Origin: Telmatactis stephensoni
Lineage: Eukaryota > Cnidaria > Anthozoa > Actiniaria > Isophelliidae
Direction: 5' to 3'
Assembly (NCBI GenBank): GCA_029948255.1
Contig: JALIZF010001783.1
Span: 620,001 to 684,000, forward strand
Length of the DNA: 64,000 bases
The notes beneath the pieces were generated by a model. That model had not been told where the DNA came from, ran no database searches, and worked only from the letters and a program-made list of their open reading frames with translations. The position numbers were made by a program, and so were the translations under genes. The first letter of the stretch is position 1; the number at the start of each line of letters is the position of its first letter. This document shows, piece after piece, positions 47,216 through 58,267 of this stretch.

Positions 47216-48079
47216 TACTTACCACTCCTTACCACGAAAATATGTATCTTCTTTAAAAATCCTTTGAATTTGAAGTTGGAATATATGAAGGACACAATTT
47301 ATGTGCCAGAATCACATTTTGACTGAGTGTAAAACTGAAGATTTGATTGATTTTTAGAAGCTTAAAATTTGCCAAATCGCGGCTACCGAGTCTCAGCTGA
47401 ATCAGTAAAGTCAGTAAGTTTATAACCATTTCCTTTTGTGTTTTTACTCGTGCCCAGGCCGTAGGCCGGGAACGAGTTATAAAATGCAAACGTTTTTTTT
47501 TTTTTTTTTTTTTTGGGGGGGGGGGGGGTCTATGTTTGCGTTCGGAATGCGGCATTCTTGCGCAATCGGTGACGTTGCACTCCTGATTGGTTAAGAGCGT
47601 AAGAAACAATGCCCTTCATTCTTCACCTTTGAGCGCGTGCAAAGTCTTCGTAGTGAAGGCAAGCCAGGAACTTTAGGAATGCAAGATGGCCGACTTCAAA
47701 GAAAATAGCTTTCAGAGACAGGCTTTTCCTACAGTAGAACAATGTAATTTGGAGCTTTTAACTCGAGATATAACTATATACTTATAAGAGCTTCAGAATG
47801 GGCTGTTATTTTGAGCTTGATCTCCAATACTTTGACCAAATATCGAACTCTAAATGAAGTACTTGGAACAATGCCCTCGCGATAAATTTCCTATGAGCTG
47901 GAAATCTACGAATTTCTCATCCTACATGTTGCTAAACGAACATACATAGAAGCAAGTCAATTATATTCCTCATTCAAGCATTCAAGAGATCTTGAGAGGT
48001 TTTTGTACTGAATATTAATATCGGAGACCATTGCATGGAATTAGGTTCCATTGACCTTGTATTTTGCGTTAGGTCACGT
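47216..48079. other. No gene recognised; T/G homopolymer
   Basis: Contains a T24-G13 run at 47490-47527 and no convincing exon. Confidence 0.5.
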
Positions 48080-48255
48080 AAATGTATTTATCATGGGTTA
48101 CGTAACTAGCGCACAGAGTGTTCGAGAATGCAGTGTTTTGTTAAGGGAGTTAACGGTTCGTTAACGGGGCGCCAGTATATAAAGGGAATAAGTTGTTGAT
48201 TGTCCATTCGCGTCCAACGTTCCTTCGCGTCGTATCTCGTCCAAAAAATCAAATG
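48080..48255 (+). repeat. Ngaro split direct repeat A1
   Basis: AAATGTATTTATCATGGGTT and following, up to CGTCCAAAAAATCAAAT, matches A2 at 53306-53495 with several differences. It ends just before the gag ATG (48258). Confidence 0.88.
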
Positions 48256-48257
48256 CT

Positions 48258-49619
48258 ATGGACTCTACTGAAACTGCAAACATTTCCGAGGAAGATCAGC
48301 TTCTTGCCGCTACATCGGAAGACGACTCACACCCGTTAGAAACTGCCGCAGTTATATCCACAGAAGACCAAGCAGCTGCTTCAGGCGAAACCACCCGGTC
48401 AGATAACAGCGGTGATTTAGCGACGACTGTTAGTTTAGATCACACAACATATGTCGCGTTTATCATATAAGTCCATTATCGAGGTTTACTTAGTCACGCA
48501 AATAGGATTAGCTACAGTAGCGTGATAGCGTCTTAGGTTTCAGTCTTTTATCAACCTCGCGTGAGTCGACAACATTATATCAAGTCTCTAAAATTTCAAC
48601 AAGTATATATCTACAATTCTACAAGTTTCTGTGTACCCACGTTAGCCCACCAAAGTAAGTGACTTTGTCTATGTTAATTGTAACTATCGTTAAGTATCGC
48701 TTAATTGATTTGATTTGCTCTAGTGTCCATGCAATTGTAATCGTCATAGGACTATTGTTATTTGCCTTTAAATCGTCCCTCATATATAGCCATTGTAATT
48801 TCAGTTTGAACCACAACAATACACAACAACAATATCTCTATCGTCGACCGTGTACTTCACGTAAATAAAGGCAGAATCGAAGTGCGTTCAAATTGGTGTT
48901 TTAATAACTTTAATCGCTACCTAGTGTAATTGTCCGTTACAACGACGTTTTCCCTATTCAAGAGTTATCTCGATAAAAAGGTGTCCACCCTCAAGGAAGA
49001 CTTGAAAGAAGAGGCCCAGAGTTCTACGGATTCCGTGGCGAAAAAGCTAAAAGCCAGTACAGAAATAAGTTTCAAATACGAAGGGAACAAACAGCAGCAT
49101 AAATTCAACTGCACCCTCTCAGACCACGTGGCAGCTGCGAAGAAGGCTTTACAGCGAAAAAAGCTGTCGCAGGTTGACAAAAGGTTAGACGAACTGGAGA
49201 AGGAAATCAAGAAACGCAATAAACTGATCAGGTTAGCAGACAAGTCGCCGGCTGGGTGGGACCTGGTGAACGAATATCTCTCCGACGAGCTGGCCAGCGG
49301 GCCGGAGGACGAGAAAAGAACCAGAAAAGCCGAACAAGCCGCACTCAGGAAAAGAAACCAGAGAAAGCAGGCTAACAAGGTCCAAAAACCGCGTTCCCAA
49401 GCTTATCAGCCCTCCTCCACCTCTTACAGTAGCCCATCCGTTGGCCAAACTGGTTACGTGCCTTCTTCTTCCAATAGAACTACCTTCACGAGGTTCACCC
49501 CTAGGAAAGCCGCTCCCACGGATATCTGCTTTGGGTGTGGTCTGCCGGGGCACTGGAGAGCGGACTGCAGGAAGGCTACTCTTAGAGAAAATCAACCCTC
49601 TAGCACTAGGACTTCGTAA
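48258..49619 (+). pseudogene. Ngaro gag with zinc knuckle, split by a solo LTR
   Basis: The first part, 48258-48427 (MDSTETANISEEDQLLAATS ...), and the second, 48947-49619, are one frame separated by the LTR insertion. The second part has a basic coiled region (KRLDELEKEIKKRNKLIRL), a Ser/Thr/Pro-rich linker and a CX2CX4HX4C knuckle CFGCGLPGHWRADC, with a stop at 49617-49619. Nucleic-acid-binding gag role is inferred from the knuckle. Confidence 0.85.
48428..48941. mobile_element. Solo LTR (514 bp) with 5-bp duplication
   Basis: Runs TGTTAGTTTAG ... GTCCGTTACA and is flanked by ACGAC at 48423-48427 and 48942-48946. It contains AATAAA near 48863. Removing it with one ACGAC restores the gag frame exactly. 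The parent element is not in the window, and the LTR is unrelated to the 110-bp Gypsy LTR. Confidence 0.88.
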
Positions 49620-49682
49620 GGAGGTAAGAGTTTCCTCGATTGAGGTATTGTTATTTATATATTTATTTTTTGTAAGTATCGG

Positions 49683-51703
49683 GTGCATTTCATGGACCCC
49701 TTAGATAATTTAAACTTCTTTAGGGAGATTAATGAGGATCTCGCCGGTCATCTAGAATACGATGACAATGTATTTGAGTATGAGCAGAGTGACAGTCCAC
49801 CTATGCTCAAGGGAAGGCTCAAGGCTCACCTTCCCTATTGGGAGTCCATCAATGCAAACAGTTTTGTTCTAGAAACCATTAGGGAGGGCTATCGCATCCC
49901 CTTTATAGAGACTCCCATTCGCGCGTATTTTAAGAACAACAATTCTGCCGTGGAGCACGGGGATTTTGTAGAAGGTGCCATTTCTGAACTCGTCCAAAAC
50001 CACGCAGTCGTAGAGGTTCCCTTTATCCCTCACGTAGTTAATCCGCTTTCGGTTTCCATTCAGTCTTCCGGGAAGAAAATATTAATTTTACACTTACGTC
50101 ATGTCAATCAGTGCGTCTGGAAGCAGAAACTGAAGTTTGAAGATTGGCGTCTCCTGTTTGATTACGTCAATAAAGGGGGGGTTCCTTTTCAGTTTCGATC
50201 TCAAATCAGGCTATCATCACATCGAAATATTTCCAGAACATCAGGTTTTTTGGGTTTTCCTGGGTTTTTCAAGGAATCACGAAATATTTTTGTTTTACGG
50301 TACTTCCGTTTGGTCTCAGCTCAGCTCCTTTTGTGTTCACCAAGGTGTTAAGGCCCCTTGTAAAATTCTGGAGGTTCAACGGGGTTAAAATTGTCCTTTA
50401 CCTCGATGATGGGTGCAGCACTTCCGGTTCCCTCGACGTTGCTAAGCAACAGGCTTACTATGTCAGGTGCTCTTTAAGGGATGCTGGGTTCACGGTAAAT
50501 AGTAGCAAGTCAGTTTGGGATCCAGTTCAGTCACTGGTTTGGTTGGGTCTCGAGTGGGACCTCACCTCTGGATCGTTTTGCATCACCGACAAACGAATCA
50601 GAAAATGTTTAGAAATTATAGACGGTTTTCTAAATAAGGCTCCATACGTGACGGCGCGCGATTGCGCTACGTTGACCGGTCACGTCATGTCAATGTCCCC
50701 AGTTATAGGACAGTTGACTCGGCTAAAGACGAGATACCTTTACAAGGTGATAGAATCTAGATCGTCGTGGAACTCGCGCATCAACATCGGTCTTCATAAC
50801 GATGCACTGAACGAAATTTTCTTCTGGAAGAATAATCTCATTAGTCTAAACACGAGAAGTTTGTCTTCGTACAGCATTCCAAAATTGTTGTGTTTTTCTG
50901 ACGCCAGCAACGTAGCTTGTGGCGGATTTTTAGAGGGAAAAACAACCACTTGTCATCGCATGTGGAACAACGGCGAACGTGCAAAAAGTTCCACGTGGCG
51001 CGAATTGAAAGCCATTCATTTTTGTTTGTTATCGTTTCGCACATTAATTGCAGGATGCTCAGTGAAGTGGCACGCAAACAATCAAGGGGCCATCCGAATC
51101 TTAGAAGCGGGCAGTCCCAAACCTGATTTACATGCTATTGCAATTGACATCTTCAATTTTTGTAAGAACAATAACGTAAGTCTTTTACCCGAGTGGGTTC
51201 CAAGAGACTTGAACGCTCGTGCCGACAGAATTAGTAAGACAGTAGACTACGACGATTGGACCACTACTCGGGATATTTTTGTTTACATGGACAGTCTTTG
51301 GGGTCCCCAAACAGTCGATAGGTTCGCTAATTCGTTCAACACTCATTTACCGCGTTTTAATTCTCGTTTCCACGTTCCTAGGACCGAACGCGTTGATGAT
51401 GCTTTTTTGGTTTCCTGGGCGGGCGAGAATAACTGGTTAGTGCCTCCCGTACACCGGATTGTGCAGGTCATCCAACACATGGTCGCCAGCAGGGCTCGGG
51501 GTACTCTAGTTGTTCCCTACTGGCCTTCCAGCGGGTTTTGGCCTTTTCTTTTTATATACGCGTACACCTCCCAACCCTACGTGAATGAAACGATCGTTTT
51601 TGCTAGCGGTTCGGGGGTATTTGCTTTAGGCAACTACAAAGAAGCGCTCTTCGGTTCAGAGAAGTTTACAAGTCAGGTTTTGGTTGTCCGGATTGTGGCG
51701 TGA
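49683..51703 (+). pseudogene. Ngaro reverse transcriptase and RNase H (two frameshifts)
   Basis: Reads MDPLDNLNFFREINEDLAGH, then RT blocks RIPFIETPIR, VVNPLSVSIQSSGKK and FDYVNKGG. It shifts frame near 50175 (G7 run) to FSFDLKSGYHHIEIF and again near 50270-50330 to TKVLRPLVKFWRFNGV. The catalytic box is LYLDDG (~50400). RNase H follows with CFSDASNVACGGFLEG, STWRELKAIHFCL and WHANNQGAIRI. The C-terminal ~130 residues (WVPRDLNARADRISKTVDYD, TVDRFANSFNTHLPRFNSRF) are typical of the DIRS order. Stop at 51701-51703. Confidence 0.85.
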
Positions 51704-51725
51704 GCGCGTTTTGCTGACCTGTACG

Positions 51726-51956
51726 TAGCCGAGTGGCTTGCGTGCGTTGAGCCGAATGGCCTCTGACTCATGTAGCCGAGTGGTTTTCAAGTAATTAAAT
51801 AGCCGATTGGGACCGTTCGTCCGTATCAGCTAGCCAGCTGGCTTTAAAACTCCTATGAGCCGAGTGGCGTCAGGTTTGTCTTGATCGGCCGATTGGCACG
51901 AGTTGATTTCAGCTCGGGATGGGCTTTAAGTGTCATTTGTACTAGACCGATTGGTC
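51726..51956. repeat. Eight-fold GCCGAGTGG-like motif array in the RT-recombinase spacer
   Basis: GCCGAGTGG at 51728, GCCGAATGG at 51751, GCCGAGTGG at 51775, GCCGATTGG at 51802, GCCAGCTGG at 51833, GCCGAGTGG at 51859, GCCGATTGG at 51888 and ACCGATTGG at 51946. Start-to-start steps are 23-31 bp, the last about double. The sequence between motifs is unrelated. Confidence 0.85.
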
Positions 51957-52029
51957 GTATATACTGATTAGTATGATTTGGACTTTAGTGCCTAAGTGAG
52001 TTTTTCAGTCTGATTGAATGTATTTCAGT

Positions 52030-53051
52030 TTCAGATTTAGTTGGTGACGCTTTAAATGTTGAGTTCAAGCGTGTCCAGCATCCTGAGTTGCAGAAACTTG
52101 TTGAGTGCGTGCCGAGTGTGGTGTTTCAGAGCAAAGCCAAGAACACCGAAAAGAAGTACCGACAGGGCTTTGAAAGATGGCAAAAGTGGGCAAATTTTTT
52201 TCTGAGATTGTTGTGCTCCCCGCCTCAAGTATTTACATCTGTTTGTTTATTATTAGTCTAATCCAGGATGGAGTTTCTTGTAGCATTCTAGACGAGGTTC
52301 ACTATGGCCTCAAATGGATCCACAAAATAGCAGGTTATGAAGATCCATGCATTGCACCTGTAGTTTTGAGCGTTTTCGAGGCAGCCACTTGAAAGGCTTT
52401 TAAGCAGGCCAGTGCGCAAAAATAGAGGCCGTCACACCGGAAACTATCCTTTTATTGTTTGAAAAGTTTGGGCATGCTTCAGCCAGCTTGTCTGATTTAA
52501 GAGTGCTTACATTTAGCGTTTTGTGCTACGCTGGTTTTCTGCGGTTTAGTGAGGCAGTTCAGTTAAGGCGCTGCGACTTTCATTTCGAGCCTCCTTTTAT
52601 GCGCGTTTTCATCGAGCGAAGCAAAACTGATGTTTATAGAGACGGAGCTTGGGTAGTTATCGCTAGAACGTGGCAAGCAACTTGCCCTGTTACGCTCGCT
52701 TTGCGATATTTTGAAGTGGGCGAATTTGTCGAGGATTCCGAGGAGTTGATTTTTCGCTCTGTCACGTTTTTGAGCAAAACGGGTGGTTATAAATTTCGAG
52801 GCTCAAAGCCATTATCATACACTAGAGCTCGTGAGATGGTTTTGGGGGCATTCGAGAGTATCGGTTTGCCCAAATTGGATTTTGGGTTACACAGTTTTCG
52901 AGCAGGTGGGGCTTGTGCAGCGGCTAATGCTAATATTACTGACCGGTTGTTTAAAAGGCATGGGCGTTGGAAATCCGACAAAGCTAAAGATGGTTATGTT
53001 AAAGATAATATTGAATCTCTTTTATCAGTGTCTAGATCATTGGGTATTTAA
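52030..53051 (+). pseudogene. Ngaro tyrosine recombinase (frameshifted N-terminal part)
   Basis: The N-terminal SAM-like part reads LNVEFKRVQHPELQKLVECV and NTEKKYRQGFERWQKWA, shifts frame near 52185 and breaks near 52392-52430. The catalytic part 52455-53051 is open: GFLRFSEAVQLRRCDF with the first Arg, then ERSKTDVY, HSFRAGGA (HxxR), HGRWKS and the nucleophile region KDGYVKDN (Tyr near 53000). This is the R-HxxR-Y set of site-specific recombinases, used here for integration of the circular cDNA. Confidence 0.88.
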
Positions 53052-53207
53052 TTTTGTCTAGTTCCCGTTCTTTTTATTTTTATTTTTTTATTTTTTTATT
53101 AGATTCATTGAGTATAACCCAAAGGGGTGAGTACGAACGGGACTAATGTCCCATGCGAGGTACCACCCTAAAAAAAGAATAATAATAAATAAATCAATTT
53201 TTGAATT

Positions 53208-53305
53208 CGCACGCGTTGTCGTGTGGACACACTCCTGTAAGTCTGTCTAGTATTTGATGATAAATGTTTTATATTCGGTTGAGCGGGGGAGCGAATTAGA
53301 ATATA
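53208..53305 (+). repeat. Ngaro split direct repeat B1
   Basis: CGCACGCGTTGTCGTGTGGA ... GCGAATTAGAATATAA, repeated at 53812-53910. Confidence 0.9.
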
Positions 53306-53495
53306 AATGTATTTATCATGGGTTACGTAACTAGCGCACAGGGTGTGCGAGAATTAATGCAGTGTTTTGTTAAGGGAGTTAACGATTCGTTAACGGGATA
53401 ATCATATATGAAGGAAATGCAGTTGAGTTCGGTTTTTCATTCGCGTCCAACGTTCCTTCGCGTCGTGTCTCGTCCAAAAAATTAAATACCCAATG
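53306..53495 (+). repeat. Ngaro split direct repeat A2
   Basis: Directly joined to B1; matches 48080-48255. Confidence 0.88.
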
Positions 53496-53811
53496 TATAG
53501 GTAACGGTTTATTTTCAACTGGGTTTTCTAGGGGGTTGCTTTTCTCTACTTTCCAATATTTTCATCACGGGTCATTGGCTCCCACCTGTTGGCAGCACGC
53601 TTCTCTTGCAATTCATGGTAGTACACAGTTTAAGTTGCTTTATTTTAGCGCCTCTTTTCATCAGTCCATAGCTAATTATTCTTTACATTTTCATTTACAT
53701 TTAGTCTAATAGAACATTTGTCTATTCCATAAAAATAATTGGAAGTATAAGAATAAGTGACTTAAGTGTTTGTAATTAATTTAAATTGTTGTTTATGTCG
53801 TAATAAAGACA

Positions 53812-53910
53812 CGCACGCGTTGTCGTGTGGACACACTCCTGTAAGTCTGTCTAGTATTTGATGATAAATGTTTTATATTCGGTTGAGCGGGGGAGCGAAT
53901 TAGAATATAA
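53812..53910 (+). repeat. Ngaro split direct repeat B2 (right end of element)
   Basis: Nearly identical to B1. The element ends at AGAATATAA (53910). Confidence 0.9.
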
Positions 53911-54684
53911 CGTCTTTTATTCAATATATAAAACATCCGAAAAATACAGGATTAAGTGTATTAAGGCCTGACTATTATGCAAATTAGGAAGTAACCATTT
54001 TTGCTCATAAAACACAGAGGTTTAAAGACATCGCAAATATTTCTTGGGAGATGATGTGGATCCACATTATGAACACTTTGATAACAATTTTTTCTCAATC
54101 CATTGGTCACGTGACCTTAAGGCTGCAAAAACGGTTTTTTTGAAAATGGGGTACACAGAACCTTAACCTATCTCACTGAAATTCACAGTGTTATTAGACA
54201 TTTGGCTCAGGTATATGATGCCGTCTTTTAATCGTGTCCATCACTTTTGGGAAAAAAGATATTAGGAAAAATCCTATTTTCATGCTAGGTCACGTGACTT
54301 CTTTTCTAAAATATATCTTTCCACAGAGTATTTTTTCAATATTCAAAGACGTTTTCGGAAAGAGCATAAGAAAAGAAATAAAATAAGATATATTGTTTAG
54401 ATCGAAGAAATCTTTGTGTACCCCATTTGTAATCCAAAATTCCAATAAAATAATTCGTTGTAATATGTCACGCGTGACACTCCCTCAAAGTTTAAAATCT
54501 CACATAAAGTTTCGACTCATGTATATTCGACAAAATGTATGAATTTTTTTAAGATCTTGATAAACAACAGACCACGATCATTATAAAACCTATATTTTCG
54601 AAAATCGGGCCAAAGTCAAGTCTTAATATACTTGAGATTTGTTGTTGTGTCAAAACACCGTTGTAGAAGTTTTTACAGCAAACA
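53911..54684. other. No gene recognised
   Basis: Contains an inverted word pair AATGGGGTACACA (54143) / TGTGTACCCCATTT (54415), perhaps another small element of ~290 bp. Confidence 0.4.
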
Positions 54685-54886
54685 ATAGGCCCTTTGCATC
54701 TAACGGTCACATGGTACTAAATCGGCCAAACTGGAAGGCAAAAGAATGTAAACAGCCTCCTAAACAAAAGAACCTTAGCCATTCAAGCTTGACTTGACTT
54801 TGTTTTAGATGTCCCAGTGGGGATTTTGCCTTCCAGTACGGCGGATTTTGTACCATGTGATCTAAGATGCAAAAGGCCTATTGATA
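54685..54886. mobile_element. Hairpin MITE (~200 bp)
   Basis: AGGCCCTTTGCATCTAACGG then TCACATGGTAC at the left pairs with GTACCATGTGATCTAAGATG then CAAAAGGCCT at the right. Inner arms CTGGAAGGCAAAA / TTTTGCCTTCCAG also pair. Confidence 0.75.
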
Positions 54887-55812
54887 TACAATTGAGATAC
54901 TAGTGAAATAAAAAAAATGAATAAAACTGGTATATGCGCAGGGAATATTTTTGCATGTCGGAGATATATAATACTCATGTATGATAATAGAAGGACGAAG
55001 GCAAACACTAATAGCTGCTCATGACAGACAAATTGACTAATCAGATATTCAAAAAAGGTCTTATGTGAATGGTGAAGAATGCGTGAAACGGCTCGGGGAA
55101 GAGGTCTCCCGGGGCATGAGTGAACGCACGTGTGCGTCTAGATTTTAATAAATGGAGAGCAATATACATATATTATTGAGGGATGAGTAAATGCCTTTCA
55201 ATAACGAACAAAAATAGTCCAATTTGCAATGTAAGCAGTGGTTACTGATTCTTAGTTTTGTTAGTGCTATTCTGTGTTTCATATTGCTGGCCCCTTTAAG
55301 GTAATTTTCTTGCTTATAGATTATAAAGGTTCTATAAGTTCTTAGTTTATTTTTTGGGAGCCTTTCCTACCCATATCATTGGGAATTTCTTCTAACCAAA
55401 CTTGTATTTCAATATCCTCTAGTCTTTCTTCATTTGCTTAACTATTGGAGTATTTAAAACCTGCTTTTATGCTCAATTCTAGTTCATCCAAGATGGCTGC
55501 GGCCCCCCCCTCCCCCCACTTGAAATTATTGCGGTGGGGGGGGGGGGGGATGTAGGTTAGGAAGTTTTAAATTTCCCTATTGCATTTAGAGCTTGCATGG
55601 TTGCTTTCAAAGCTTAAGCTTGTATACGCGCTATCCTAACTTCTATTTTTTTTTCTACTCATATTGGGAGACGTATATATATATATATATATATATAAGG
55701 TGAATGTTTTTCTGAAACTTGGGTTTGCCCTTGGCCTTCTACATACGTGGCAATAGTCACTGAGAAGCTGCAAACAACAAATAATCAATCTAATTTATTG
55801 TGTTTATACTTT
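54887..55812. other. No gene recognised; C/G homopolymers
   Basis: Includes C8TC6 and a G13 run near 55503-55550, and a (TA)n run near 55675. Confidence 0.4.
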
Positions 55813-55815
55813 TAG

Positions 55816-55992
55816 AAAAGACATATGCAAAACATGTCCTATGGACTAAAGAAGAGAAAGAAGTGGTAATCAAACACCCTTGGGGTATATTGGGAGAGAA
55901 ATTACCTACCAGGCAAAGACGCCTGTTTGAGATGCATTCAGAAGAGCCGGTTCTTGACACAGACACTGGTCGGCTGTCAAATTCTACGTAAT
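55816..55992 (+). other. Possible exon with a SANT/Myb-like start (uncertain)
   Basis: After the acceptor TTATACTTTTAG the frame reads KTYAKHVLWTKEEKEVVIKH, PWGILGEKLPTRQ and ends NST-stop at 55992 (or splices at TAC/GTAATG). The W-TKEEKEVV pattern recalls SANT-like exons that accompany transposon-derived genes. No neighbouring exon was found. Confidence 0.3.
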
Positions 55993-56130
55993 GAATGCAA
56001 AAAGGAGGGCTAAACAACAGTTCCAAAAACAACAACAAGAGCAAGCAAAAAAAAAAAAAAAAAAAAAAACCTGAAAGAAAAGAAATGTTCAAGGAAGTAA
56101 TTAGTTGATGTAACGCTATCGAATAGAGTG

Positions 56131-56264
56131 GTTTTCGTATTAGTGGGAACACTGTACGATAACGATACGATACGATTACAGCAGGAATTTCGAATGTGTT
56201 TTTTAGAAACTATGATACTGGTACAGTTACGATAGGTAGCTATGTTTCCCACTCATACGAAAAC
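56131..56264. mobile_element. MITE of the TTTTCGTATGAGTGGGAA family
   Basis: GTTTTCGTATTAGTGGGAAC at 56131 and GTTTCCCACTCATACGAAAAC ending at 56264 pair. The interior has CGATACGATACGATTACAG and GGAATTTCGAATG. Confidence 0.8.
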
Positions 56265-56853
56265 GACTCTAAGGCAACGTGGCGCATTAGAAATATCTTC
56301 GTGCACCGGAGACTGTATTTACTACTTCATGTAAGATTTGTAACTTTGGTTTATATGAAGTACTACCCTATGAAGTACTACCCGATCATATCAAGTGTCG
56401 TTCTTCTCCAGTACACGGAGATTGTTCCAATTTTTCAGATCATTTCAAATGTGACCCAAATACCTAATACTGTATCACATGACTCGTATTTGTCGGCTCG
56501 AGCATTCTGAAGAAAACATTTGGGGAAAGTCACGTGATGGGGGCCGTACGGGTTAAGGTGAACTAGCAGAGGCGTAAAATCCCGTACGGCTCAGCTCGTA
56601 TTCGGATATTTCTAGTTGTATTTCAAAGATTTTTAGTGATTTTATAACAGTAAATAAAATCGGACCAAATGATAAAATGCTTATTGGCCTAATGAGGTCG
56701 GGCCGGACGGGAAAATATTTGGCTCGTACGGCATAACCTCAACCCAAATATTTTCCTGTCCGGCTCTCCCACTCAGTTAATAAGTACATATTTTCAGTTT
56801 ACTTACTTACTTACTACTTTTTCTTAGTTTTCTTCTCTTCCTCCCCCCCCCCC

Positions 56854-56855
56854 TC

Positions 56856-56896
<41 letters not shown>

Positions 56897-57031
56897 GTCT
56901 CTGTCTCTGTCTCTGTCTCTGTCTCTGTCTCTGTCTCTGTCTCTGTCTCTGTCTCTGTCTCTGTCTCTGTCTCTGTCTCTGTCTCTGTCTCTGTCTCTGT
57001 CTCTGTCTCTGTCTCTGTCTCTGTCTCTGTC
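56854..57031. repeat. (CTGT)n then (CTCTGT)n microsatellite
   Basis: About 10 CTGT units followed by some 23 CTCTGT units. The minus-strand Asp-Arg repeat frame is an artefact of it. Confidence 0.95.
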
Positions 57032-58106
57032 TTTTTTATTTACCAGTAAGCCCACCCCTCAATTTTGATGATTTTTTTGTGCATTAGTAGAACTACAACC
57101 TTAACTTATAAACATTTGATCCCTCGATAATTTTGAGGATTATTTACATATGGTGCATAAGTACTTTGCATTGTTTTCTCGTCATAATAGGAGAATAAAA
57201 GTTTGTTGTATCTGAAATTTGGAGAGTTTCTAATGTAGTCAGTAAACGTATGGCTTCGCTTGCTTGATAGTATAACTAGAATATATAGATTTGAGTTGTA
57301 ATGCGCGTGTATGCACTTCTTTCAAAAATCGTTGTCGCAAGTCAAGCGACAAGCGTCAAGCCAAGACCGAAATGAATGCTATTTTTATGCATGGTGGTAA
57401 TGTTGACTTTTGGCGCGTCATTGGATCGGCAGCTGATTAGATCAGACAGCCTCTAACTTGCGGAACGGCAGTCCCTAGCTATCGAACTTGTGCTCGTGAT
57501 GCATTTAGTTACTGCCGAGCGAAATTGACCCATTCGCCGCTCTTTTCCTCTAACTTAAGTAGTTAGCAGTTCTGGCACGGCAGCAAAAAACATGAAAAGT
57601 TCACCGTATGGAACGGGTCTTACCTCCCTCCATACCCGCGAAAGCTCTACATCTGCCAGCGAGGTTTTGTCACAGTGCGGAGACAAGCGAGCTTATTCAA
57701 CACTGACTTAAAAAACATAGATGTATTGGATGACACAAGGATTAAATTCTTGACGGAAAGTGGGGTTAAAAATTGGAGCTAATTGGGGCTATGTTTCTCG
57801 AATACCATCTCAGTATCATTTGCTCACAGGGTGTAATTCAAGGTTGATCGGATATCTCCGAAATATAGATCAGCCTGACCTAAAATAGAATTTCAAACGT
57901 TTAGTGTCAAGCGGACTAAATAAAAGAAGTCCTCGCTGTTCATAGATAACACTAAATCAGGACCAAAGTTTAGAGGTTTTTTTCATATGGTTTCTTGTGT
58001 AAAATAACGCGAGAAGCGCATTGCTTTGTGTTGACTAGTACTATAATTGATAATTGTCATAATTTTACAATATTTTGAGAGACAAAGCAAACTTGCTACT
58101 GAGTTA
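57032..58106. other. No gene recognised
   Basis: Mixed sequence without a nameable exon. Confidence 0.4.
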
Positions 58107-58267
58107 GGGCCTGTTACATGGAGATAGGGTCACCCTCCTAGGAGGGTCACCCTACTGGAAGGGTCGAAACATAGCCCTCCTTTACATGCAAACTCGACAA
58201 GCAAGTTTCGACCCTTCCAGTAGGGTGACCCTCGTAGGAGGGTGACCCTATCTCCATGTAAACAGGT
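58107..58267. mobile_element. Hairpin MITE (160 bp)
   Basis: GGGCCTGTTACATGGAGATA at the left pairs with the complement at 58267 (CATGTAAACAGGTC). Pairing continues through GGGTCACCCTCCTAGGAGGG, CCTACTGGAAGGGTCGAAAC and a ~35-base loop. Confidence 0.85.

Larger units (their letters stand above)
48080..53910 (+). mobile_element. Ngaro-like tyrosine-recombinase retrotransposon (DIRS order) with split direct repeats
   Basis: Repeat A occurs at 48080-~48255 and 53306-~53495, and repeat B at 53208-53305 and 53812-53910, giving the order A1-genes-B1-A2-B2, which is the split direct repeat layout of Ngaro/PAT elements. Inside are gag, RT-RNase H and a tyrosine recombinase, all on the plus strand. 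RT and recombinase carry frameshifts, and gag is split by a solo LTR, so this copy is inactive. Confidence 0.9.

Noticed and set aside
56807..57055. Asp-Arg dipeptide repeat protein
   Set aside because: Translation of the CTCTGT microsatellite.
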